Assembly: GCA_902488725.1 (NCBI GenBank)
Contig: CABTXO010000120.1
Span: 1-5,925, forward strand
Direction: 5' to 3'
Source: an uncultured Bacteroidales bacterium
Lineage (GTDB): Bacteria > Bacteroidota > Bacteroidia > Bacteroidales > UBA932
Length of the DNA stretch: 5,925 nt
In this document: positions 1 to 5,925 of the stretch, piece after piece
How the letters are laid out: each line of letters begins with the position of its first letter
Numbering within the stretch: position 1 is the first letter of the stretch
The notes under the pieces: generated by a model
The model's database searches: none
Seen by the model: the letters and a program-made list of their open reading frames with translations, nothing else
What the model was told of the DNA's origin: nothing
Program-made: the position numbers and the translations under genes

Positions 1-2
1 CT

Positions 3-28
3 CCCCCCCCCCCCTCCCCAGGAGGGGG
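3..28. repeat. 12-base C run and GC-only hairpin
   Basis: Positions 3-14 are twelve consecutive C. Overlapping this run, CCCCCTCC (10-17) and GGAGGGGG (21-28) form a perfect 8-bp inverted repeat around a 3-base loop. No T tract follows on either strand, so it is not a standard terminator. On the minus strand positions 19-3 read as G at 16 of 17 places, which could form a G-quadruplex. I see no gene in positions 1-96. Confidence 0.55.
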
Positions 29-35
29 CCGCGCG

Positions 36-63
36 TCGGGGCCGCCCGCTCGGGGCCCGCCCT
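36..63. repeat. Imperfect 14-base tandem repeat
   Basis: TCGGGGCC occurs at 36-43 and again at 50-57. The two 14-base units (36-49 and 50-63) match at 10 of 14 positions. It lies in very GC-rich sequence where short repeats arise easily, so biological meaning is uncertain. Together with the adjoining C run it makes this edge low in complexity. Confidence 0.35.
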
Positions 64-96
64 GAGGCCGGACTTGTCGTGCCCGGTATTTTCGGC

Positions 97-137
97 GGAA
101 AAGAAAAACCAGACCATGCATCGCTGCAGGGTCTGGT
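97..137 (-). terminator. Rho-independent terminator of the macroglobulin-pbpC operon
   Basis: Read on the minus strand, ACCAGACC (137-130) pairs with GGTCTGGT (115-108) in an 8-bp stem. Across a single G/A mismatch the stem continues into a 4-bp TGCA/TGCA helix closed by a 4-base loop. The hairpin runs straight into a T-rich tail, TTTTTCTTTTCC, whose first T is also the last stem base. This is a classic intrinsic terminator. It sits about 125 bases after the pbpC stop and points the right way to end this operon. No comparable T tract flanks it on the other strand. Confidence 0.85.
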
Positions 138-262
138 CGTCGTCTTGTTAAGTAAAAAAGATGAATTCTCACGAATTCTGAAAACTTATAACTAATAACC
201 AACTAAAACTACTAACAAGAACTAGATGTCTGAATTACTGCATAAATTGTGCCAGAAACCGG
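138..262 (-). other. AT-rich 3' trailer of pbpC with no gene
   Basis: This stretch of about 125 bases lies between the pbpC stop and the main terminator hairpin and is strikingly AT-rich beside its GC-rich surroundings. On the transcribed strand, positions 224-185 contain a single C and repeat TAGT at irregular intervals of roughly 10 bases, so that part should be unstructured. I find no start codon followed by a useful reading frame on the minus strand: the only ATG, at 243, meets a stop after one codon. It is most simply the 3' untranslated region. Confidence 0.6.
154..178 (-). terminator. Weak terminator-like hairpin upstream of the main terminator
   Basis: On the minus strand GAATTC (178-173) and GAATTC (168-163) can pair around the loop GTGA, which as RNA is a GNRA-type tetraloop (GUGA). 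Three bases later comes a run of six T. The stem is only 6 bp with two G-C pairs, so it is weak alone. Its placement 17 bases before the strong hairpin suggests a tandem arrangement or a transcript-end stabiliser. It could also be chance in AT-rich sequence. Confidence 0.4.
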
Positions 263-2527
263 CTATCCGGAAGGCTTCCGCTGTTCGTTTTCGGCAACCG
301 TGAAACCGACCGAAATCGTGTTTCCGGCTTCGTCCACGACCGTTACGGTGTGCTTTCCGGGCTTCGGGGCGAGATTCAGCTGGTGGATGAACCGCGTCTG
401 TCCGACATATTCATTGTCCAGATGCCAGAACACGACGGTCCCGGGCTCGCGGTGGGCGAGATTGAAGGTGACGCCATGGATGCTGCCGTCCAGCTGCCGG
501 GGGATGAAAAGGGTCGCGCCGCCTTCCGGATAGATGAATTCCATGTTGGGGATCCCGGAGTTCCGCGCCTGCGGGGGCACTTCATATTCCGGATGATGCT
601 TCCGGTAGTACCACTCCATAGAGGGTGGCAGGAGGAAGACCTTCTCTCCGTCCACCAGTCGGTGGTAGGGGCAGGGGTCGCTCCGCAGGGCCTTGCGCGG
701 CAGGCGGAGCGTGTCCGTCTCGCCGCAGTACATTCCCTTGAGGTGGCCGGATCGGGCGCAGACCTCCGCTTCGATGTAGTCTCCGTAGACAGGTTCCAGA
801 AACCAGCCGTTCCGGGCATATCGCTGCGGGCCTCCGTCTTTTCGGGGGAGGAGATTCAGCAAATCGAAGAGTACGGGACCTGCCGTCCTTGCGCCGGTCA
901 GCCCCGGCACGCCCTGGCCCTGGGCATTGCCCGCCCAGACGCCCACCGCATAGTCCGGCGTCACTCCCACGGCCCAGGCGTCCCGGAATCCGTAGCTGGT
1001 GCCCGTCTTCCAGGCCACCTTCCGGACCGAGCTGATCAGGTGCCAGTCGATTTCGTCCGGACGGTTCACCTCCTTCAGGGCATCGAAGGTGTACCACAGG
1101 GCGGTCTTGTCCTTCAGCGGGAAACCATGCAGACGGTCCGACCGTCTGCGGTGGGTGGTGTCGGCATCCTGGTACATGGCGGACATCTTGGAATATGCCT
1201 GCGTGATGTCCAGCAGGGTGCCTTCTCCGCCGCCCAGGATGAGCGAAAGTCCGTAGTCGGACGCGCTCCGGCCGAGGGTTGTCAGCCCGCATCTGTGCAG
1301 TAGGTCCAGAAATTTGGGCACGCCGTATCTGCGCAGCATGTGCACGGAAGGCACGTTGAGGGAGCGGGCCAGCGCCTCTGCGGCCGGGACGGCGCCTGCG
1401 AACTCCCGGTTGAAGTTCTGGGGGGAGAAACCGTTGATGTTGATCGGGATGTCGGGCAGCAGGGTGTTGGGCAGGATGGCACCGTCCTGCAGCAGGGCGC
1501 AGTAGAGCAGGGGCTTCAGGATGCTCCCCGTACTGCGGGGTGCGCGCAGGATGTCGACCTGGCTTCCGGGACGCGTCCAGGCGGGGTTCGCATTCCCGAT
1601 GTAGGCCAGCAGGTCCCCGGTGCGGACATCGATCACCACGGCAGCCAGATCCCGCACGCCGCTCCGGCTGAACTCGTCGTTCCACCGGTCCGTGACCGAT
1701 GCCGCCTGCCGTTGCAGATGGAGATCCAGGGTGGTCCGGACCCGCGCGCCCGGATGTTCGAGGCTCTGCCATTCTGTCAGATGCGGGGCATCCTGCGGCA
1801 AGGCCACGGGGTCCGCGGGCAGCGGCTCTTCGCAGGCAAGTTCATAGTCCAGCGAGTCCAGCTTGCCCTTCTGCAGCAATTCCTGCAGCAGCCGGTTGCG
1901 CTTGGTCAGCAGCTTCTGCCGGTTCTTGCCGGGGTGGATGTCGGACGGGGCGTTCGGCAGCACCGCCAGGGTGGCCGCCTCCCCCCAGGACAATTCGCCC
2001 GGCGGACGGCCGAAGTACCGCCAGGAAGCGGCTTCAAGTCCGACCACGTTCCCGCCGAAGGGAGCATGGGAAGCATACAGGCCGAGGATCTTCCGTTTGG
2101 AGCAGCGCAACTCCAGACGGGTGGCCAGGAGCGCCTCGACCCCTTTCTGCCAGAGGTTCCGCTCCTTTCCGCGCGACATCCGGATCACCTGCATGGTGAT
2201 CGTGCTTCCGCCGCTGGTCACATGCCCTGCCCGCAGGTTCCCCAGAGCGGCCCGTACGATGGATACCGGATTGACGCCGGGATGCCAGCGGAACCATCGG
2301 TCCTCGAACTGGATCAGGGCGTCCGCATACTTCCCGGGCACGGTGTCCGTCGGGGGAAAACGCCACTGCCCGTCGTCCGCGATTCGGGCACCGAGCAGCT
2401 CTCCGTTGCGGTCCGTCACGACGGTGGAATATCGGGTCCCTTTGAACAGGTCGCGGGGAAGACAGAAAATGTACGCCACCAGCAGCAGGCCGATGGCGCA
2501 CATTCCGATCTTCCCCCTTCGTGTCAT
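263..2527 (-). CDS. pbpC: Penicillin-binding protein 1C (bifunctional transglycosylase/transpeptidase)
   Basis: A class A penicillin-binding protein of the PBP1C type, anchored in the inner membrane and facing the periplasm. It would polymerise lipid II into glycan strands and cross-link the peptides. The ATG at 2527 gives 754 residues, close to E. coli PbpC (770), with a basic N-terminus (RRGK) and one hydrophobic signal anchor at residues 7-23. An in-frame ATG at 2593 would add 22 charged residues before the anchor and is unlikely. The GT51 domain spans about 46-213: EDRWFRWHPG with catalytic E75, GGSTITMQV (106-114), QKGVE with second acid E131, then SHAPFGGN. The transpeptidase domain spans about 293-553: S335-I-L-K338 with nucleophile S335, S389-L-N391, and K507-T-G-T510, so all three motifs are intact. 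A segment with C590, C601, C619 and H622 follows, then a BiPBP_C domain (about 656-744). It overlaps the upstream macroglobulin gene by 4 bases, the conserved yfhM-pbpC pairing. It ends in TAG and is complete. Confidence 0.97.
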   Translation of the reverse strand: MTRRGKIGMCAIGLLLVAYIFCLPRDLFKGTRYSTVVTDRNGELLGARIADDGQWRFPPTDTVPGKYADALIQFEDRWFRWHPGVNPVSIVRAALGNLRAGHVTSGGSTITMQVIRMSRGKERNLWQKGVEALLATRLELRCSKRKILGLYASHAPFGGNVVGLEAASWRYFGRPPGELSWGEAATLAVLPNAPSDIHPGKNRQKLLTKRNRLLQELLQKGKLDSLDYELACEEPLPADPVALPQDAPHLTEWQSLEHPGARVRTTLDLHLQRQAASVTDRWNDEFSRSGVRDLAAVVIDVRTGDLLAYIGNANPAWTRPGSQVDILRAPRSTGSILKPLLYCALLQDGAILPNTLLPDIPININGFSPQNFNREFAGAVPAAEALARSLNVPSVHMLRRYGVPKFLDLLHRCGLTTLGRSASDYGLSLILGGGEGTLLDITQAYSKMSAMYQDADTTHRRRSDRLHGFPLKDKTALWYTFDALKEVNRPDEIDWHLISSVRKVAWKTGTSYGFRDAWAVGVTPDYAVGVWAGNAQGQGVPGLTGARTAGPVLFDLLNLLPRKDGGPQRYARNGWFLEPVYGDYIEAEVCARSGHLKGMYCGETDTLRLPRKALRSDPCPYHRLVDGEKVFLLPPSMEWYYRKHHPEYEVPPQARNSGIPNMEFIYPEGGATLFIPRQLDGSIHGVTFNLAHREPGTVVFWHLDNEYVGQTRFIHQLNLAPKPGKHTVTVVDEAGNTISVGFTVAENEQRKPSG
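2524..2527 (-). promoter_or_regulatory. ATGA stop/start overlap: translational coupling of macroglobulin and pbpC
   Basis: On the minus strand the bases ATGA combine the pbpC start (ATG) with the TGA stop of the macroglobulin gene. The 18 bases before the ATG (CATCGCACGCGTGACCCG) contain no purine-rich Shine-Dalgarno sequence. There is also no room for a separate promoter unless it lies inside the upstream gene. Termination-reinitiation by the same ribosomes is the likely way pbpC is translated. This gives the two proteins linked expression and fixes the start choice for pbpC. Confidence 0.85.
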
Positions 2528-5500
2528 CGGGTCACGCGTGCGATGCCCGAGGCCGTGTTCGCGTTGACATGCGCGTCGTACAGGGCTTCGCACTGGATTG
2601 CCGGCAAGGTGAATTCGCCTTCATAGGCGGCATGCAGTTTCATGGAGAACGTCTTGCTTGTCCCGTTCGGGAGGTCGAAGTGCCAGGACACCCGGTCGTC
2701 CCGGATGTCGCGGTAGTCGAAGCCCGCATCCGAGCCCGGCGACCCGAACAGCCGGTCGTTCAGGATTTCCCAGCCTGAAGGCACGGTCAGGCGCAGGGCC
2801 ATGTTCCGGTAGTCCTTCATGCCGCTGGTGTTCCCGACCACGATCCGTACCCGGAAGTCCGTTCCCTGCTGAATGGCGGTCGGGTCGATCGGTTTCCCGT
2901 TCTCGCCCAGATATTCGGCATGCAGGCTGACGCCGTTCGCCTTTGCCTCCACCCGTTTGCCCATCGGGGCGCGGGTTGCGGTGATCAAGGTGGTGTAGAT
3001 CGTCCCGTCCGAACGGTTCTTGATGTCCAGGCTTCCGCTCCGGGTGTCCAGATTCGTCGCGAACACCGATTTCGCGGACTTGACTTTCTGCACGTCTCCT
3101 CCTTGCGTCAGTTCCGCTTCCAGCGCTCCCGTGTTGGTCTTTCCTGCCAGCAGTCCCATCGCATGGGTGGAGAAGGAGATCTGCTGGGTAGAATAGAATC
3201 CGTCCGCAAGTGAAGCGGCGATCTCCCGCGAGAGGTCCAGCGCGGCCGGCAAGTCATCCGTGAGCGTGAGGGCTTCGAGCGCGATGGCCTTGTCCCGGGT
3301 CGAAGAACCGAAGGTGTAGTTCCGGGTGTCGTAGTCGGTGAAGTCCGTCCGCAGGGAGGCGATCATCTCTTTGGAGATGTTCTTCTTGCCCGTCACGGCA
3401 TACGTGGCGGCCAGCATCCAGCCGGCCTGCTGGGACAGGTCTTCGCTTTCCTTGAGCCGGTTCATCGCCCCGCTCTCGGCCTCGCCGTTGAGGGCGAGGG
3501 TGTACAGCCGGTATGCCTGTTCCAGGTCGTTGAGGTACATGTCTTTCGCACGGCGGTAGTCCTGCACGGCTTTCTTCTGGTAGCGGGACCAGCTGGCAAG
3601 GACCCCCTTGCTGACGGGATACCCCTTTCCGGAGGCCTCCACCAGGAACTGGCCGACCATTGAAGTAACCCACTTGTGATCGTCTGAATACGATGGCCAG
3701 TACGAGAATCCGCCGTTCGGCCGCTGCCGGGCATAGACTTGCGGCAGCAGGTCCGTGACGAGCTTGTCAAGCTGTTCCTGCTGTTTGTCGGGGAGCATGT
3801 CCCGGATGGCAAGCAGGCTGATCCCCCGGGCCGCCAGCTGTTCGGTGCAGTTGTACGAATAGCCGGACAGGAAAGAATAGATCCCCGCATAGTCCACGGA
3901 CGGGAAACTGGCGATTTCCAGCGTTCCCCACTGGTCTGCGTCGCTGTCGAAGGGGGCGTAGGCCATGTGCTTGGTCTCGCCCTTGGCGAGCGTCGCCTTG
4001 CTGACGGAAAGGGTGGGCGGGTTCGGATTCCGGACCTCGATGGAGATGGTTTCGGAAGCCTTGTGCCCGTTCCCGTCTGCCGACACGATCACCTTTGCCA
4101 TGCCGGATTCCCCTGCGACCAGGTTGAAGCGGACCAGCCGGTCCCCGGGCTTGCTGAACGAAAGCGAGGTCCGGGCCGCCCCTTCAAGCGTGAGCGGCCC
4201 CTCCGTCTTCACGGTCACGTTGGCGGTCTTGACCGCATCCTCGAGCGCGAACACGTTCACCGGGAGGGTGACCTTCTCGCCTGCGCCCAGCACGCGCGGC
4301 AAGGTCGGCAGCACCATGAGCGGGGAGCGTACCGGAACGGTCTTTTCCGCATTGCCGTAGGCCGCGTCCTTGGCCGCGACCACCATCACCCGCACGCTGC
4401 CCACGTACATCGGCAGCTTGATCTTGTGTATGGCCGTGCCCCCGTTCAGGGTGAAGGGGCCGAGGAACTTGACAACGGCATTGAAACGGTTGTCTTTCTT
4501 GGCCTTCACCTGCACGGATTCGTCGCCGCCGATGCTGAACATCGGGGAGAAACGGCCGCTGAAGGCACCGATGATGTCGTCGTACAGATCCCAGGTGCTG
4601 ACCCCGAGGGCCTCGCGCTTGTACATCGCGTTCCAGGGATCCGGGGTCTTGAAGTTGGTCAGGTCGAGCAGGCCCTCGTCTACGACGGCCAGGGTGTAGG
4701 TCATCGCTTTCCCGTTGTGTTCCTTCACCTTTACCGTGAACTCCTCTTCGGGCCGGATCACATCCGGCATCGTGATTTCAGGCGTCAGGTGCGACGACTT
4801 GTCGTTCACCAGGATCGGCTGCACACCGTACAGCCGGATCGGCAGATCGTTGTCCGTCCGCTCGTGCGGCTGGACGAGGGAGACATGAATATAGAAGTTC
4901 GGGGCCATCTGCTGAGTCACCTTGAACTTGTAGGTCACATCTTCCTCTCCGGAGGTCTTCACCCATTCCCGCGACAGGACGGCCCGGGAGTTTTCCAGGG
5001 AAATCAAGGCCTGTCCCTTGGCGGCGGCCGGAATGTACACCTGGACGGTCTCCCCGACCTCGTAGGAGCTCTTGTCGGTGGAGAAGGTGAGCATGGTGAG
5101 GGCATCGGGATCCGCCTTGGAGGAACGGCCCCGGTATGCCGGCCAGTCGACGTAGAGGATGTCGCCGGAGGCATGGCCGCCCGTCTCGTCCTTGACATAC
5201 ACCAGGTAGCGGCCCCATTCCGGATAGTTCACGCGGAATCCGATCGTTGATTCGCCGTTCCCGGTCCGGAAGGACCCGGATGACACCGGATCCGCCTGGG
5301 AACCGTTCACGTACGAATCCAGGCTCTCCGAGCGGCTTTCCCACCACCAGCTCCATTTGAGTTTGTAGATCGCATAGGAAAGCAGGTGTCCGGAGACCCG
5401 CTTCGCGTTCTTGTCCACGAGGGCGACCCGGATTTCGTAGTCTTTGTCGGTTTCGACATAGTAGCTGTCCTTCTCATGCGGCAGCTTCACGCCGACATAG

Positions 5501-5925
5501 GCCGGATAGGGAGAAAATCCGGTCGTGACGGTGTTGAAACTGATGTCTCCGCCCGGTTCTTCCACGGTGGTCACCAGGTCGGCCGTCAGCATGCCCGGGG
5601 CATTCTCCGCGACCGGAGTCTTCACCTGCACGCGTGCCTGACCGTTCTCGTTCAGCCGGGTGTCCAACAGCACATGTTCGCTCGACGTGAATTCCGAGAG
5701 CGGGTCCTTGAAGCGGTAGCCCTCGAATCCTTTGAAGGTCGTGCCGCCGGCCCGGAGCGTCATGTTCACTTTCGCGGCGAGCCCCGACGCGGGAGGACCG
5801 GTCAGCCAGCTGGAGGAGAGGTTGACCGGCACCGTGGCACCGCCGTCGATCGCGCCCTCTCCGAGTCCAAGCTCGATCTTCAGCCGGTTGGGCTTGACGC
5901 TTTCGATGCGCAGCGCCTTGTGGAA
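2524..5925 (-). CDS. Bacterial alpha-2-macroglobulin family protein (thioester protease inhibitor), 5' end cut by window
   Basis: This is the C-terminal part of a large periplasmic protease-trapping protein of the YfhM/bacterial alpha-2-macroglobulin family. The frame is open to the window edge, so the GTG at 5832 is not its start, and 1133 residues are visible. Family members run to about 1650-1900 residues, so the signal peptide or lipobox and first MG domains lie outside. In visible-residue numbering, an MG5-like domain (SSSWLTGPPA) fills about 1-130. An MG6-like domain follows with a Trp cluster (W191, W193-195) and PEWGRYLVYVKD. The bait-region/MG7-like domain spans about 276-416 and ends in VVDEGLLDL (414-422). 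The A2M domain (FLGPFTLNGG, PMYVGSVRVMVVAA) covers about 476-566. An alpha-helical thioester domain (about 660-940) carries C693-T-E-Q696, the CxEQ motif that forms the reactive internal thioester. The C-terminal MG10-like domain has RDDRV (1075-1079) and EALYD (1113-1117). Only two cysteines are visible, C693 and C1112. The TGA stop overlaps the pbpC start. Domain boundaries are estimates; the family call is very secure. Confidence 0.96.
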   Translation of the reverse strand, partial: FHKALRIESVKPNRLKIELGLGEGAIDGGATVPVNLSSSWLTGPPASGLAAKVNMTLRAGGTTFKGFEGYRFKDPLSEFTSSEHVLLDTRLNENGQARVQVKTPVAENAPGMLTADLVTTVEEPGGDISFNTVTTGFSPYPAYVGVKLPHEKDSYYVETDKDYEIRVALVDKNAKRVSGHLLSYAIYKLKWSWWWESRSESLDSYVNGSQADPVSSGSFRTGNGESTIGFRVNYPEWGRYLVYVKDETGGHASGDILYVDWPAYRGRSSKADPDALTMLTFSTDKSSYEVGETVQVYIPAAAKGQALISLENSRAVLSREWVKTSGEEDVTYKFKVTQQMAPNFYIHVSLVQPHERTDNDLPIRLYGVQPILVNDKSSHLTPEITMPDVIRPEEEFTVKVKEHNGKAMTYTLAVVDEGLLDLTNFKTPDPWNAMYKREALGVSTWDLYDDIIGAFSGRFSPMFSIGGDESVQVKAKKDNRFNAVVKFLGPFTLNGGTAIHKIKLPMYVGSVRVMVVAAKDAAYGNAEKTVPVRSPLMVLPTLPRVLGAGEKVTLPVNVFALEDAVKTANVTVKTEGPLTLEGAARTSLSFSKPGDRLVRFNLVAGESGMAKVIVSADGNGHKASETISIEVRNPNPPTLSVSKATLAKGETKHMAYAPFDSDADQWGTLEIASFPSVDYAGIYSFLSGYSYNCTEQLAARGISLLAIRDMLPDKQQEQLDKLVTDLLPQVYARQRPNGGFSYWPSYSDDHKWVTSMVGQFLVEASGKGYPVSKGVLASWSRYQKKAVQDYRRAKDMYLNDLEQAYRLYTLALNGEAESGAMNRLKESEDLSQQAGWMLAATYAVTGKKNISKEMIASLRTDFTDYDTRNYTFGSSTRDKAIALEALTLTDDLPAALDLSREIAASLADGFYSTQQISFSTHAMGLLAGKTNTGALEAELTQGGDVQKVKSAKSVFATNLDTRSGSLDIKNRSDGTIYTTLITATRAPMGKRVEAKANGVSLHAEYLGENGKPIDPTAIQQGTDFRVRIVVGNTSGMKDYRNMALRLTVPSGWEILNDRLFGSPGSDAGFDYRDIRDDRVSWHFDLPNGTSKTFSMKLHAAYEGEFTLPAIQCEALYDAHVNANTASGIARVTR
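3838..3849 (-). other. Thioester motif CTEQ of the macroglobulin
   Basis: The codons TGC-ACC-GAA-CAG encode Cys-Thr-Glu-Gln within the sequence YSYNCTEQLAARG. In this family the Cys thiol and the Gln side chain condense into an internal thioester that covalently captures an attacking protease. Metazoan proteins have CGEQ and E. coli YfhM has CLEQ; the second position varies. The motif is intact here, which predicts a covalent trap, unlike thioester-less paralogues such as E. coli MagD/YfaS. Confidence 0.93.

Noticed and set aside
108..172. Amino-acid attenuator: three Thr codons (ACG ACG ACC) just before the terminator hairpin on the minus strand
   Set aside because: No ATG or well-placed alternative start leads into that frame, three Thr codons are few, and the hairpin is explained as the pbpC operon terminator. 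What lies left of the window would be needed to revive the idea.
180..190. TATAAGTTTT on the minus strand as a Bacteroidota -7 promoter element (TAnnTTTG)
   Set aside because: The match is imperfect and no TTTG or TTG lies at the usual -33 spacing. The nearest TTG is either too close or too far.
1..195. Open frame on the plus strand from the window edge to a TAA at 193-195, as the tail of a convergent gene
   Set aside because: The translation starts with low-complexity Pro/Arg/Gly and runs through the terminator hairpin and AT-rich trailer. It is best explained by lack of stops in GC-rich DNA.
2525..2593. Upstream ATG at 2593 as the pbpC start
   Set aside because: It would add 22 Arg/His-rich residues before the signal anchor and a 70-base overlap with the macroglobulin gene. 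The ATG at 2527 gives a normal basic N-terminus plus anchor and an ATGA junction.
1340..2626. Long open frame on the plus strand opposite pbpC (428 codons), and similar ones at 350-1303 and 3739-5250
   Set aside because: They lie entirely or almost entirely antisense to genes with clear domains and intact catalytic motifs. They show no recognisable protein features and are expected as mirror frames in GC-rich coding DNA.
5830..5832. GTG at 5832 as the start of the macroglobulin
   Set aside because: The frame stays open to 5925 and the 31 residues encoded there (including RIESVKPNRLKIELG) continue a typical macroglobulin domain, so the gene is simply cut by the window.
1..5925. tRNA, rRNA, CRISPR array, insertion sequence or phage attachment site
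   Set aside because: No cloverleaf, spaced direct repeats, transposase domain or terminal inverted repeats were seen on either strand. Nearly the whole window is taken by the two genes.

Overview
The window holds a two-gene, minus-strand operon from a GC-rich Gram-negative bacterium. A large bacterial alpha-2-macroglobulin gene, cut by the right edge, is followed by pbpC (penicillin-binding protein 1C). Several stretches look like Bacteroidota proteins as I remember them: the SWWWE/PEWGRYLVYVKD and EGLLDL/FKTPDPW blocks of the macroglobulin, and the YSTVVTDRNGELLGARI and SHAPFGGNVVGLEAASWRYFG blocks of PbpC. There is no Shine-Dalgarno sequence before pbpC, which also fits that phylum. A high-GC member of the Bacteroidales (Alistipes/Rikenellaceae-like) is my best guess; it rests on memory of the families, not on a search.

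Layout from right to left, in the direction of transcription. At 5925-2524 lies the C-terminal 1133 residues of the macroglobulin, with an intact CTEQ thioester motif and a C-terminal MG10-like domain. It shares an ATGA stop/start overlap with pbpC (2527-263), which encodes 754 residues: signal anchor, GT51 glycosyltransferase, transpeptidase and C-terminal BiPBP_C domain, all with their key residues. After the pbpC stop comes an AT-rich, C-poor trailer of about 125 bases. It carries a weak hairpin with a T6 tract and then a strong hairpin with a T-rich tail, so the operon appears to end at about position 97. Positions 1-96 are extremely GC-rich, with a 12-base C run and no recognisable gene.

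How the genes work together: this pair is the same as yfhM-pbpC of E. coli and many other Gram-negatives. The accepted model is a periplasmic damage-response module. The macroglobulin covalently traps proteases that breach the outer membrane, while PBP1C is proposed to repair the peptidoglycan. The pairing is known, so I do not see a new system here. The less ordinary points are the tight coupling of the genes, the single conserved thioester cysteine plus one extra cysteine in the macroglobulin, the Cys/Cys/Cys/His cluster of PbpC, and the structured low-GC 3' end.
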